From contig DATKDQ010000222.1 in the NCBI GenBank assembly GCA_035544635.1, forward strand, positions 1 through 52,388: DNA of 52,388 nucleotides, written 5' to 3'. Positions 8,131 through 14,895 of the stretch are shown here, one piece after another. Each line of letters begins with the position of its first letter. The first letter of the stretch is position 1. This DNA comes from DATAFT01 sp035544635. Lineage in GTDB: Bacteria > Acidobacteriota > Thermoanaerobaculia > Multivoradales > Multivoraceae. The position numbers were made by a program, and so were the translations under genes. The notes under the pieces were generated by a model. That model ran no database searches and was not told where the DNA came from. It saw only the letters and a program-made list of their open reading frames with translations.

Positions 8131-8712
8131 GTGACCACGACCGACAGGGACAGAGATCGCGACCGGGACGGTGGTGAGCTGTACGAGGAGGTCGTACACA
8201 TCAACCGTGTGACCAAGGTCGTCAAGGGCGGCAAGAACTTCTCTTTCTCGGCCCTGGTGGTCGTCGGTGACGGCAACGGCCGCGTCGGCTATGGCGCGGG
8301 AAAGGCGAAGGAGGTCCCGATGGCGATCCGCAAGGGGATCGAGATCGCCAAGAAGAACATGATCGAGGTCGCCATGAGAGGCACTTCGATTCCACACGAG
8401 GTGGTCGGCGTGTACGGCGCGGGTCGCGTGCTGCTGCGTCCGGCGTCCGAGGGCACCGGCGTAATCGCGGGCGGGCCGGTGCGCGCGGTGATCGAGACCG
8501 CCGGGATCCAGGACATCCTGACCAAGTCGCTGGGCTCGACCAACCCGCACAACGTGGTCAAGGCGACGTTCGCCGGGCTGCTGCGGCTGCGTACGCGCGA
8601 GGCCGCGCTGGCCCAGCGTGGAGTCTCGGCCGAGCGTGCGGGGGCGGAGGAGGCGGTCGCCATCGCCGCCGAGGCCGGCGACTCGGTGGCGCCGGGGGAG
8701 GGGGCGGAATGA
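8131..8712 (+). CDS. rpsE: 30S ribosomal protein S5
   Basis: A 193-residue S5, an accuracy and helicase-associated protein of the 30S. The core shows VVKGGKNFSFSALVVVGDGN, GYGAGKAKEVPMAIRKG and a C-terminal SLGSTNPHNVVKAT. I chose GTG 8131 after CAGGAGAACGAGC. A TTG at 8077 overlapping the rplR stop would add 18 residues. Two oddities: a charged D-R dipeptide run (TTTDRDRDRDRDGGE) before the core, and an Ala/Glu-rich tail of about 30 residues. Confidence 0.93.
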   Translation: MTTTDRDRDRDRDGGELYEEVVHINRVTKVVKGGKNFSFSALVVVGDGNGRVGYGAGKAKEVPMAIRKGIEIAKKNMIEVAMRGTSIPHEVVGVYGAGRVLLRPASEGTGVIAGGPVRAVIETAGIQDILTKSLGSTNPHNVVKATFAGLLRLRTREAALAQRGVSAERAGAEEAVAIAAEAGDSVAPGEGAE

Positions 8713-8933
8713 CGGCCCGGCGGTCCGACCATTCTCGCCCACCCGCGGGCCAGCGACTGCGCATCCAGCAGGTACGTTCCGCGATCGGCTCCAACCCGCG
8801 CCAGCGCGAGACATTGCGCACGCTCGGGCTGCGGCGCATTCGCGAGATCGTCGAGCGTGACGACACTCCGGCGGTGCGCGGCGCGGTCGCCAAGATTCCG
8901 CACCTGGTTCGAATCGTCGAGGATGAACGATGA
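8709..8933 (+). CDS. rpmD: 50S ribosomal protein L30
   Basis: A 74-residue L30 (most are near 60) with the core LRIQQVRSAIGSNPRQRETL and LGLRRIREIVERDDTPAVRG. The first about 16 residues are an extension. Its ATG overlaps the rpsE stop and its own stop overlaps rplO (ATGA on both sides). Confidence 0.94.
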   Translation: MTARRSDHSRPPAGQRLRIQQVRSAIGSNPRQRETLRTLGLRRIREIVERDDTPAVRGAVAKIPHLVRIVEDER

Positions 8934-9361
8934 AGCTCCACGAGCTCAAGCCCCGCCAGGGGGCGAAGCACAGCCGCAAACGCGTCGGGCGGGGCCCCGG
9001 CTCCGGGACCGGCAAGACCGCCGGCAGGGGCCACAAGGGGCAGAAGTCGCGCTCCGGCTACAGCCAGCGGATCGGCTTCGAGGGCGGCCAGATGCCGCTC
9101 GTGCGCCGGGTGCCGAAGCGGGGCTTCACCAACATCTTCAAGACTCGATACGCGACGGTGAACCTGTCGCAGCTCGCGGATCTGGGCCCGGAGATCGACA
9201 CCGAGGTGCTGCTTCGCCACGGTCTGGTCCGCCGCGGCAGGCCGGTCAAGATCCTGGGCGACGGTGAAGTGACCGCTTCGCTCCAGGTGACCGCGGACAA
9301 GTTCAGCCGCGCCGCGCGCGAGAAGATCGAGGCGGCGGGAGGCCGCTGCACTGAGCCATGA
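8930..9361 (+). CDS. rplO: 50S ribosomal protein L15
   Basis: A 143-residue L15. The glycine/arginine-rich N-terminus (LKPRQGAKHSRKRVGRGPGS, then TGKTAGRGHKGQKSR) and GFEGGQMPLVRRVPKRGF are diagnostic. It organises 23S rRNA domains late in assembly. The ATG and stop both overlap the neighbouring genes. Confidence 0.96.
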   Translation: MKLHELKPRQGAKHSRKRVGRGPGSGTGKTAGRGHKGQKSRSGYSQRIGFEGGQMPLVRRVPKRGFTNIFKTRYATVNLSQLADLGPEIDTEVLLRHGLVRRGRPVKILGDGEVTASLQVTADKFSRAAREKIEAAGGRCTEP

Positions 9362-10740
9362 TCGAGAGCTTCCGCAACATCTTCGCGATCCCCGACCTCC
9401 GCAAGCGGCTGCTGTTCACGTTCGGCCTGCTCGCCGTCTACCGGCTCGGCTGCTACATCCCCACGCCGGGAATCGACCCGGGTGCGCTGCTCGAGCTGAT
9501 GGAAACGCTGCGCGGTACCGTGCTCGGCTTCGTGAACACGTTCACCGGCGGCAGCTTGGAGCGGGTCGCCGTGTTCGCGCTGGGGATCATGCCGTACATC
9601 ACGGCGTCGATCATCCTGCAGCTCCTCACTGTGGTGGTGCCCCACCTCGAGAAGCTCTCCAAGGAGGGCGAGCTCGGGCGCAAGAAGATCACGCAGTACA
9701 CCCGCTACGGGACCATGGTGATCTCGATCGTGCAGTCGATGGGGATCGCGCTCTTCCTCGAGAGCACACCCACTCCAGGCGGCGCCTCGCTGGTGCCGGC
9801 GCCGGGCTGGGGCTTCCGGCTGATGACCGTGCTTTCGCTGACCACGGGCTGCGCGGTCGTGATGTGGCTGGGGGAGCAGATCACCGAGCGCGGGATCGGC
9901 AACGGCATCTCACTCGTCATCTTCGCCGGGATCGTGGTCGGACTGCCGGGAGCGCTGATCTCCATCATCCAGCAACTCCAGGCCGGCGCGCTTTCGATCC
10001 TTCAGGTGCTGCTCCTGACCGTCTTCATGGTGGCGGTGATCGCCTTCATCGTCAGGATGGAACGGGCCCAACGTCGCATTCCGGTGCAGTACGCGAAGCG
10101 CGTGGTCGGGCGGCGCATGTACGGCGGCCAGAGCACCTATCTGCCGCTGCGCGTCAACACTGGCGGCGTCATCCCGGTGATCTTCGCCAGCTCGGTGGTC
10201 ACCATCCCCCAGACCATCGCTCGAATGATTCCGGTCGATTGGCTGCAGACGGTGGCCGACGCGATCCAGTGGGGGCAGCCGGTCTACTACCTGCTGTACG
10301 TCGCGGCGATCATCTTCTTTTGCTATTTCTACGTGTCGATCATCTTCAACCCCGCCGATCTGGCCGAGAACATGCGGAAGTACGGTGGGTTCATTCCCGG
10401 CATCCGCTCGGGGCGCCGGACCGCGGAGTACATCGACCGCATCCTGACCCGGCTCACGGTGGTCGGTGCGCTCTATCTGGCCGCCGTCTCGGTGCTGCCC
10501 GAGTTCCTCATCACCGGGTTCAAGGTCGAGGGCATTCCGTTCGTCGGGCGGAGCCTCGACGCGGTCATGCCGGCGTGGTTCACCCAGGGCCTCGGCCTCA
10601 ACTTCTACTTCGGCGGTACCTCGCTCCTGATCGTGGTCGGCGTGGCGATGGATACCCTGCAGCAGATCGAGAGCCAGCTGGTCATGCGCAACTACGACGG
10701 GTTCATGAAGCGGGGGAGGATCCGTGGGCGCCGCGGGTGA
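9358..10740 (+). CDS. secY: Protein translocase subunit SecY
   Basis: A 460-residue inner-membrane channel with ten hydrophobic spans. Typical landmarks are GCYIPTPGIDP after TM1, LGIMPYITASIILQLL in TM2, the cytosolic RRIPVQYAKRVVGRRMYGGQ loop and FNPADLAENMRKYGGFIPGI. SecY forms the SecYEG pore with SecE and SecG. Its last 17 bases overlap adk. Confidence 0.97.
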   Translation: MIESFRNIFAIPDLRKRLLFTFGLLAVYRLGCYIPTPGIDPGALLELMETLRGTVLGFVNTFTGGSLERVAVFALGIMPYITASIILQLLTVVVPHLEKLSKEGELGRKKITQYTRYGTMVISIVQSMGIALFLESTPTPGGASLVPAPGWGFRLMTVLSLTTGCAVVMWLGEQITERGIGNGISLVIFAGIVVGLPGALISIIQQLQAGALSILQVLLLTVFMVAVIAFIVRMERAQRRIPVQYAKRVVGRRMYGGQSTYLPLRVNTGGVIPVIFASSVVTIPQTIARMIPVDWLQTVADAIQWGQPVYYLLYVAAIIFFCYFYVSIIFNPADLAENMRKYGGFIPGIRSGRRTAEYIDRILTRLTVVGALYLAAVSVLPEFLITGFKVEGIPFVGRSLDAVMPAWFTQGLGLNFYFGGTSLLIVVGVAMDTLQQIESQLVMRNYDGFMKRGRIRGRRG

Positions 10741-11302
10741 TGGCCGCCGGGTCGTGTTCCTGGGCCCTCCGGGATCGGGCAAGGGCACCCAGGCGGCGCT
10801 GCTCGCCGAGGATCTCGGTGTCCCCGCGATCTCGACCGGCGACATGCTGCGCGAGGCGGTCGCGAACGGGAGCGAGATCGGCCGCCGCGTGCGCAAGATC
10901 ATGGAGGCCGGCGAGCTGGTCGGCGACGAGCTGATGGCCGACGTGGTCAAGGAACGGCTGGGGCATGCGGACGCCGGACGCGGGTTCTTGCTCGACGGGT
11001 TCCCGCGGACGGCCGCCCAGGCGGAGACCCTGCGTCAGATCCTGGACGGCGTGTCCGAAGACCTCGATCACGTGGTGTTCATCGACGTGCCCGAGGAGGA
11101 GCTGGTGCGCCGGGCGCTCCTGCGCCAGCGCGCCGACGACAGGGACGACGTGGTGCGCGAGCGGCTCCGGGTGTATCGCGAGAAGACCCAGCCGCTGGTC
11201 GAGGACTACCGGGCGCAGGGGCTGCTGCGTGAGATCGACGGCAACCGCGAGGTGGACACGGTGCGGCGCGCGATCCTCGACGCGCTCGAGGTGAACGGCT
11301 GA
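10724..11302 (+). CDS. adk: Adenylate kinase, short form
   Basis: A 192-residue kinase (ATP + AMP to 2 ADP). The P-loop GPPGSGKGTQAALLAEDLGV lies near residue 13, and LDGFPRTAAQAETL with the Asp-Gly-Phe-Pro-Arg motif follows. The LID region is short (ALLRQRADDRDDVVRERL), so there is no zinc-binding lid. The GTG start is supported by GGGGGAGGATCC and overlaps the end of secY by 17 bases. Confidence 0.95.
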   Translation: MGAAGDGRRVVFLGPPGSGKGTQAALLAEDLGVPAISTGDMLREAVANGSEIGRRVRKIMEAGELVGDELMADVVKERLGHADAGRGFLLDGFPRTAAQAETLRQILDGVSEDLDHVVFIDVPEEELVRRALLRQRADDRDDVVRERLRVYREKTQPLVEDYRAQGLLREIDGNREVDTVRRAILDALEVNG

Positions 11303-12063
11303 TGGTGCTCAAGACGATCGGCGAGATCGAGTTGATGGCGAATGCGAACGCGATCGTGCACCGGGTGCTCGACGATCTGGCGGCGATGATCGCGCCGGGG
11401 ATCACCACCCGGGAGCTCGACCGCGCCGCGGAGGAGATCATCCGCGCCGCGGGCGCGGTGCCGGCGTTCCTCGACTACAAGGGCTATCCGGCGACGCTCT
11501 GTACCTCGGTGGACGACGTGATCGTACACGGCATTCCGAACGACGAGCCCTTGAAGGAGGGCGCCATTCTCGGTGTCGACTGCGGCGTGCTCTACAAGGG
11601 ATACTACGGCGATGCGGCGCGCACCTTCCCGGTGGGCCGCATCGGTGAGACGGCGAACCGGCTGCTCCAGGTGACGCGGGAGGCGCTCGAGCTGGCGGTC
11701 GAGCACGCTCGTCCTGGCAGCCGCCTCTCCGACATCGGCCACGCCGTCGAGAGCCACGTCGTCGATCATGGCTTCTCGGTGGTCCGCGAGTTCGTGGGGC
11801 ACGGCATCGGCACGTCGCTTCACGAGGACCCGCAGATCCCGAACTTCGGAAAGCCGGGGCGAGGTCCGAAGCTGCGTCCGGGAATGGTCCTCGCGATCGA
11901 GCCGATGGTGAACGCTGGAGGCCCCGACGTCAGGGTCGACCCCGACGGCTGGACCGCCCGCACCGCGGACGGATCCTTGTCGGCGCACTTCGAGTTCTCG
12001 GTGGCGATCACCGAGTCCGGGCCGCGGGTGCTCGACCGGGCTGGTTACGGAAATGCCGGTTAG
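11302..12063 (+). CDS. map: Methionine aminopeptidase, type I
   Basis: A 253-residue enzyme that removes the initiator Met. The five metal ligands are visible: Asp in GVDCGV, Asp in GDAARTF, His in FVGHGIGTSLHEDP, Glu in AIEPMV and Glu in HFEFSVAIT. ATG overlaps the adk stop by one base. The last residues (GYGNAG) and the TAG stop lie inside a hairpin A copy (12049-12070), so the gene end seems to be built from the repeat. Confidence 0.95.
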   Translation: MVLKTIGEIELMANANAIVHRVLDDLAAMIAPGITTRELDRAAEEIIRAAGAVPAFLDYKGYPATLCTSVDDVIVHGIPNDEPLKEGAILGVDCGVLYKGYYGDAARTFPVGRIGETANRLLQVTREALELAVEHARPGSRLSDIGHAVESHVVDHGFSVVREFVGHGIGTSLHEDPQIPNFGKPGRGPKLRPGMVLAIEPMVNAGGPDVRVDPDGWTARTADGSLSAHFEFSVAITESGPRVLDRAGYGNAG

Positions 12064-12104
12064 CACTTCCTACACCGGGCGTGATTTCGCGCCGCGGACG
12101 GCGC
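12049..12104 (+). repeat. Intergenic two-hairpin repeat, forward copy (map-infA gap)
   Basis: Hairpin A at 12049-12070 reads GGAAATGCC-GGTT-AGCACTTCC and aligns to the leuA-leuC A unit at 17 of 22 positions without gaps. Seven of nine stem pairs can form, and the fourth pair is C-G in the leu copies but A-T here. The map stop codon lies within it. Hairpin B (GCGCCGCGGACGGCGC, 12089-12104) is identical to the copies at 4257, 46269 and 48104. Confidence 0.72.
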
Positions 12105-12150
12105 GGGCGCTCCGATGAGGACGCGACTCGAGAAGGACGAGGGGTAAAGG

Positions 12151-12375
12151 GTGTCGAACAAGGAAGAGGCGATCGAGGTCGAGGCTACGGTGGAGGAGAC
12201 CCTCCCCAACGCGATGTTCCGAGTCAAGCTCGACAACGGTCACGCAGTTCTCGCTCATATCTCCGGCAAGATGCGCAAGCACTTCATCCGTATCTTGCCG
12301 GGAGACAAAGTGCTGGTCGAGCTGTCGCCGTACGACGTGACGCGCGGCCGCATCGTGTACCGGCTTCGCGGTTGA
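12151..12375 (+). CDS. infA: Translation initiation factor IF-1
   Basis: A 74-residue OB-fold protein: VEETLPNAMFRVKLDNGHAV, then AHISGKMRKHFIRILPGDKV and LSPYDVTRGRIVYRLRG, all standard IF-1. It binds the A site of the 30S during initiation. The start is GTG. It follows a repeat-bearing gap of 87 bases. Confidence 0.96.
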   Translation: MSNKEEAIEVEATVEETLPNAMFRVKLDNGHAVLAHISGKMRKHFIRILPGDKVLVELSPYDVTRGRIVYRLRG

Positions 12376-12385
12376 AGGTGACGTC

Positions 12386-12499
12386 ATGAAGGTGAGACCG
12401 TCGGTGAAGAGAATGTGTCCGAAGTGCAAGATCATCCGGCGCCACGGCGTGATCCGGGTGATCTGCGAGAACCCCAAGCACAAGCAACGGCAGGGATGA
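12386..12499 (+). CDS. rpmJ: 50S ribosomal protein L36
   Basis: A 37-residue L36 found by reading the gap between infA and rpsM. It reads MKVRPSVKRMCPKCKIIRRH, then GVIRVICENPKHKQRQG. The zinc ribbon is intact (Cys11, Cys14, Cys27, His32), so this is the zinc-containing form. It ends three bases before rpsM. Confidence 0.95.
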   Translation: MKVRPSVKRMCPKCKIIRRHGVIRVICENPKHKQRQG

Positions 12500-12502
12500 C
12501 CC

Positions 12503-12883
12503 ATGGCGCGAATCGCAGGGATCGATCTTCCTCCCAACAAGCGCGTCGAGATCGGGCTGACCTCGATCTACGGAGTCGGTCGCTCGCGCGCGATTCAGGT
12601 GCTCGCGAAGGCCGAGGTCACGGCCGCGACCAAGGTCAAGGACCTCACCGAGGACGAGGCGCGTCGGATCCGCAAGGTGATCCAGGACGAGGGCCGGGTC
12701 GAGGGTGATCTGCGCAAGGAGATGACCACCGACATCAAGCGGCTGATGGAGATCGGCTGCTACCGGGGCGTACGCCACCGCCGTGGCCTGCCGGTCCGCG
12801 GTCAGCGCACGCATACCAACGCGCGCACGCGCAAGGGCCCGCGCCGCCAATCGATCGCCGGCAAGAAGAAAGTGAAGAAGTAG
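12503..12883 (+). CDS. rpsM: 30S ribosomal protein S13
   Basis: A 126-residue S13 in the 30S head. It starts MARIAGIDLPPNKRVEIGLT, has the helix-hairpin-helix IYGVGRSRAIQVLAKA and the C-terminal RGVRHRRGLPVRGQRTHTNA. The lysine-rich tail reaches P-site tRNA. Confidence 0.96.
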   Translation: MARIAGIDLPPNKRVEIGLTSIYGVGRSRAIQVLAKAEVTAATKVKDLTEDEARRIRKVIQDEGRVEGDLRKEMTTDIKRLMEIGCYRGVRHRRGLPVRGQRTHTNARTRKGPRRQSIAGKKKVKK

Positions 12884-12892
12884 GGAGACGTG

Positions 12893-13312
12893 ATGGCGAA
12901 GGCAGCTGCACCAGCACCAACAGAGCGGAGAGGCACCGCGTCGGCGCGCCGCAAGGACAAGCGGACCGTCCCGCACGGAGTAGCCAACATCCAGGCCAGC
13001 TTCAATAACACGGTGATCTCGATCTGCGATCCGGATGGCAACGTGATCACCTGGTCGTCGGCGGGGCGCGCCGGTTTCAAGGGCTCGCGGAAGGGAACGC
13101 CGTTCGCCGCTCAGGTCGCCGCGCAGAACGCGGGACACCAGGCGCGGGACCACGGCGTGCGTACGGTCGACGTCCTGGTGAGGGGCCCGGGAGCGGGTCG
13201 CGAGTCCGCGATCCGAGCGCTGCAGACCACTGGGATCGACGTGAAGTCGATCCGCGACGTCACGCCCATCCCGCACAACGGGTGCCGACCGCGCAAGCGG
13301 CGGCGCGTGTAG
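12893..13312 (+). CDS. rpsK: 30S ribosomal protein S11
   Basis: A 139-residue S11 on the 30S platform. ANIQASFNNTVISICDPDGN, WSSAGRAGFKGSRKGTPFAA and the C-terminal TPIPHNGCRPRKRRRV are signatures. GTG directly before the ATG is an alternative start. The next gene is rpoA; the rpsD gene usual here is replaced by an 87-base gap holding an inverted hairpin repeat right after the stop. Confidence 0.96.
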   Translation: MAKAAAPAPTERRGTASARRKDKRTVPHGVANIQASFNNTVISICDPDGNVITWSSAGRAGFKGSRKGTPFAAQVAAQNAGHQARDHGVRTVDVLVRGPGAGRESAIRALQTTGIDVKSIRDVTPIPHNGCRPRKRRRV

Positions 13313-13363
13313 CGCCGTCCGCGACGCCCATGTGATGGCGAGCGAGGGCGTGGTGTCACCACG
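13312..13363 (-). repeat. Intergenic two-hairpin repeat, reverse copy (rpsK-rpoA gap)
   Basis: Read on the minus strand, hairpin A is CGTGGT/ACCACG around a 3-base loop (13349-13363). A spacer with CGCCATCACATGG follows, then hairpin B as GCGTCGCGGACGGCGC (13312-13327), where one stem pair becomes G-U. It starts on the last base of the rpsK TAG stop and sits where rpsD is usually found. This is the most diverged A copy. Confidence 0.65.
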
Positions 13364-13399
13364 GCCGGAGCGAGCGCAGTACAACGAAGGAGCAAAGCA

Positions 13400-14395
13400 A
13401 TGCATTGGAAGGGTTTTCAGCGCCCGCAGCGGGTGGAAGTCGACAGCGGGTCCATCTCGTCCACGTTCGCCCGGCTCTCGGCCCAGCCGTTCGAGCGCGG
13501 CTTCGCGACCACGGTCGGCAACGCTTTGCGGCGGGCTCTCTTGTCCTCGATCGAGGGCGCGGCCATCACCGCCGTGCACATCGAAGGAGTGCTGCATGAG
13601 TTCTCCTCGATCTCGGGCGTGGTCGAGGACGTGTCGGACATCATTCTGAACCTCAAGCAGATCCCGATCCGGTTGCACTCGGACGAGCCGAAGATCATCG
13701 CGATCGAGGCGCAGGGACCGCGCGTGGTGACGGCCGGCGACTTCGTCGCCGATCCGACCATCGAGATCGTCGACCCTGATCGGCCGATCGCAACGCTCAA
13801 CGACGAGGGCGTGCTCAAGCTCGAGGCGCAGGTGCGCAACGGCCGCGGGTTCGTGTCTGCCGACAAGAACTTCGATGAGTCGATGGGCATCGGCTGGGTC
13901 CCGATCGACTCGGTGCACAGCCCGGTGCGCAAGGTGAACTACACGGTCGAATCGGCCCGGGTCGGCCGGGCGACCGACTACGAGCGTCTGGCCCTCGAGG
14001 TCTGGACCAACGGCACCATCAGCCCCGAGGACGCGGTGTCGCTCGCGGCCATGCTGCTCAAGGACCACCTCACGATCTTCATCCATCTCGAAGAGAGCAT
14101 GAAGGAAGAGCCACGGGCGCAGAGCGACCAGGAGCTGTCCGGGCTCGACGCGCTGCTCGCCAAGGAGATCGACGAGCTCGATCTCTCGGTGCGGTCGGCG
14201 AACTGTCTGAAGAACGCGAACATCCACACGCTTCGCGATCTGGTCCGCAAGTCCGAGAAGGACATGCTCGAGACCAAGAACTTCGGGCGCAAGTCCCTCG
14301 AGGAGCTGCAGGAGCTGCTGGGAAGGCTCGGGCTGGGGTTCGGCATGGACGTGCCCGCCGCGCCGCCGCGCCGGGGGGCCTCGGTGATCGCGTAA
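13400..14395 (+). CDS. rpoA: DNA-directed RNA polymerase subunit alpha
   Basis: A 331-residue alpha subunit. The N-terminal dimerisation domain has FERGFATTVGNALRRALLSS and a DVSDIILNLK segment. The C-terminal domain, which contacts UP elements and activators, has LDLSVRSANCLKNANIHTLR and NFGRKSLEELQELLGRLGLG. A purine-rich site (GAAGGAGCAAAGCA) precedes the ATG. Confidence 0.97.
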   Translation: MHWKGFQRPQRVEVDSGSISSTFARLSAQPFERGFATTVGNALRRALLSSIEGAAITAVHIEGVLHEFSSISGVVEDVSDIILNLKQIPIRLHSDEPKIIAIEAQGPRVVTAGDFVADPTIEIVDPDRPIATLNDEGVLKLEAQVRNGRGFVSADKNFDESMGIGWVPIDSVHSPVRKVNYTVESARVGRATDYERLALEVWTNGTISPEDAVSLAAMLLKDHLTIFIHLEESMKEEPRAQSDQELSGLDALLAKEIDELDLSVRSANCLKNANIHTLRDLVRKSEKDMLETKNFGRKSLEELQELLGRLGLGFGMDVPAAPPRRGASVIA

Positions 14396-14462
14396 CCAGG
14401 ACAACCGGAGACCGGCGGAGGTGCTTCCTCTCCGCCCCGTCGTTCGGTCGGAGACAGAACAG

Positions 14463-14864
14463 ATGCGTCACGCACAGAGAGGCCGCAAGCTCGGCCGGAC
14501 GACGTCCCACCGGCTGGCGATGTTTCGCAACCAGTTGGCGTCGCTCGTCGTCCACGAGCGGATCGTCACCACGCTGCCCAAGGCGAAGGAGTTGCGGCCG
14601 ATCGCCGAGAAGCTGGTGACGCGCGGCAAGGGGGGCTCGGTGGCGGACCGCCGCCAGGTTTCGCGCGTCCTCCAGGACCGCGATCACGTCAAGAAGCTGT
14701 TCGACGACATCGGGCCGCGGTTCGCGGACCGTGCCGGCGGCTATCTGCGCATCGTGAAGCTCGGTCCCCGTCAGGGCGACGGAGCCGAGACCGCCGCCCT
14801 GCAGTTCGTGGACTACGATCCCGCCAAAGCGGCGGAGGCGAAAGAGAAGAAAGAGAAGAAGTAG
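14463..14864 (+). CDS. rplQ: 50S ribosomal protein L17
   Basis: A 133-residue L17: MRHAQRGRKLGRTTSHRLAM, then LPKAKELRPIAEKLVTRGK and GGYLRIVKLGPRQGDGA. The tail is Lys/Glu-rich (AKEKKEKK). It closes the ribosomal supercluster. The ATG at 14463 gives the family N-terminus; an upstream ATG in frame would add 14 atypical residues. Confidence 0.96.
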   Translation: MRHAQRGRKLGRTTSHRLAMFRNQLASLVVHERIVTTLPKAKELRPIAEKLVTRGKGGSVADRRQVSRVLQDRDHVKKLFDDIGPRFADRAGGYLRIVKLGPRQGDGAETAALQFVDYDPAKAAEAKEKKEKK

Positions 14865-14868
14865 TTAC

Positions 14869-14895
14869 GGCGGCGCGGCCGCGCTCTGCGCCGCC
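14869..14895. terminator. Stem-loop between convergent rplQ and the EF-G paralogue
   Basis: Perfect 8-bp arms GGCGGCGC/GCGCCGCC enclose an 11-base loop in the 30-base gap between the convergent rplQ and fusA-like genes. The far arm touches the minus-strand TAG stop. There is no U-tract on either strand, so termination by this structure alone is uncertain. Confidence 0.4.

Noticed and set aside
4230..13363. Repeat hairpins as Rho-independent terminators inside the ribosomal operon
   Set aside because: None has a U-tract and all lie between essential genes that must be co-expressed. Partial termination or RNA processing remains possible.
12284..14404. A 706-codon minus-strand ORF opposite rpsM, rpsK and rpoA
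   Set aside because: Long antisense frames are expected at this GC content. The translation is Arg/His/Asp-rich low complexity, and the plus-strand genes are certain.
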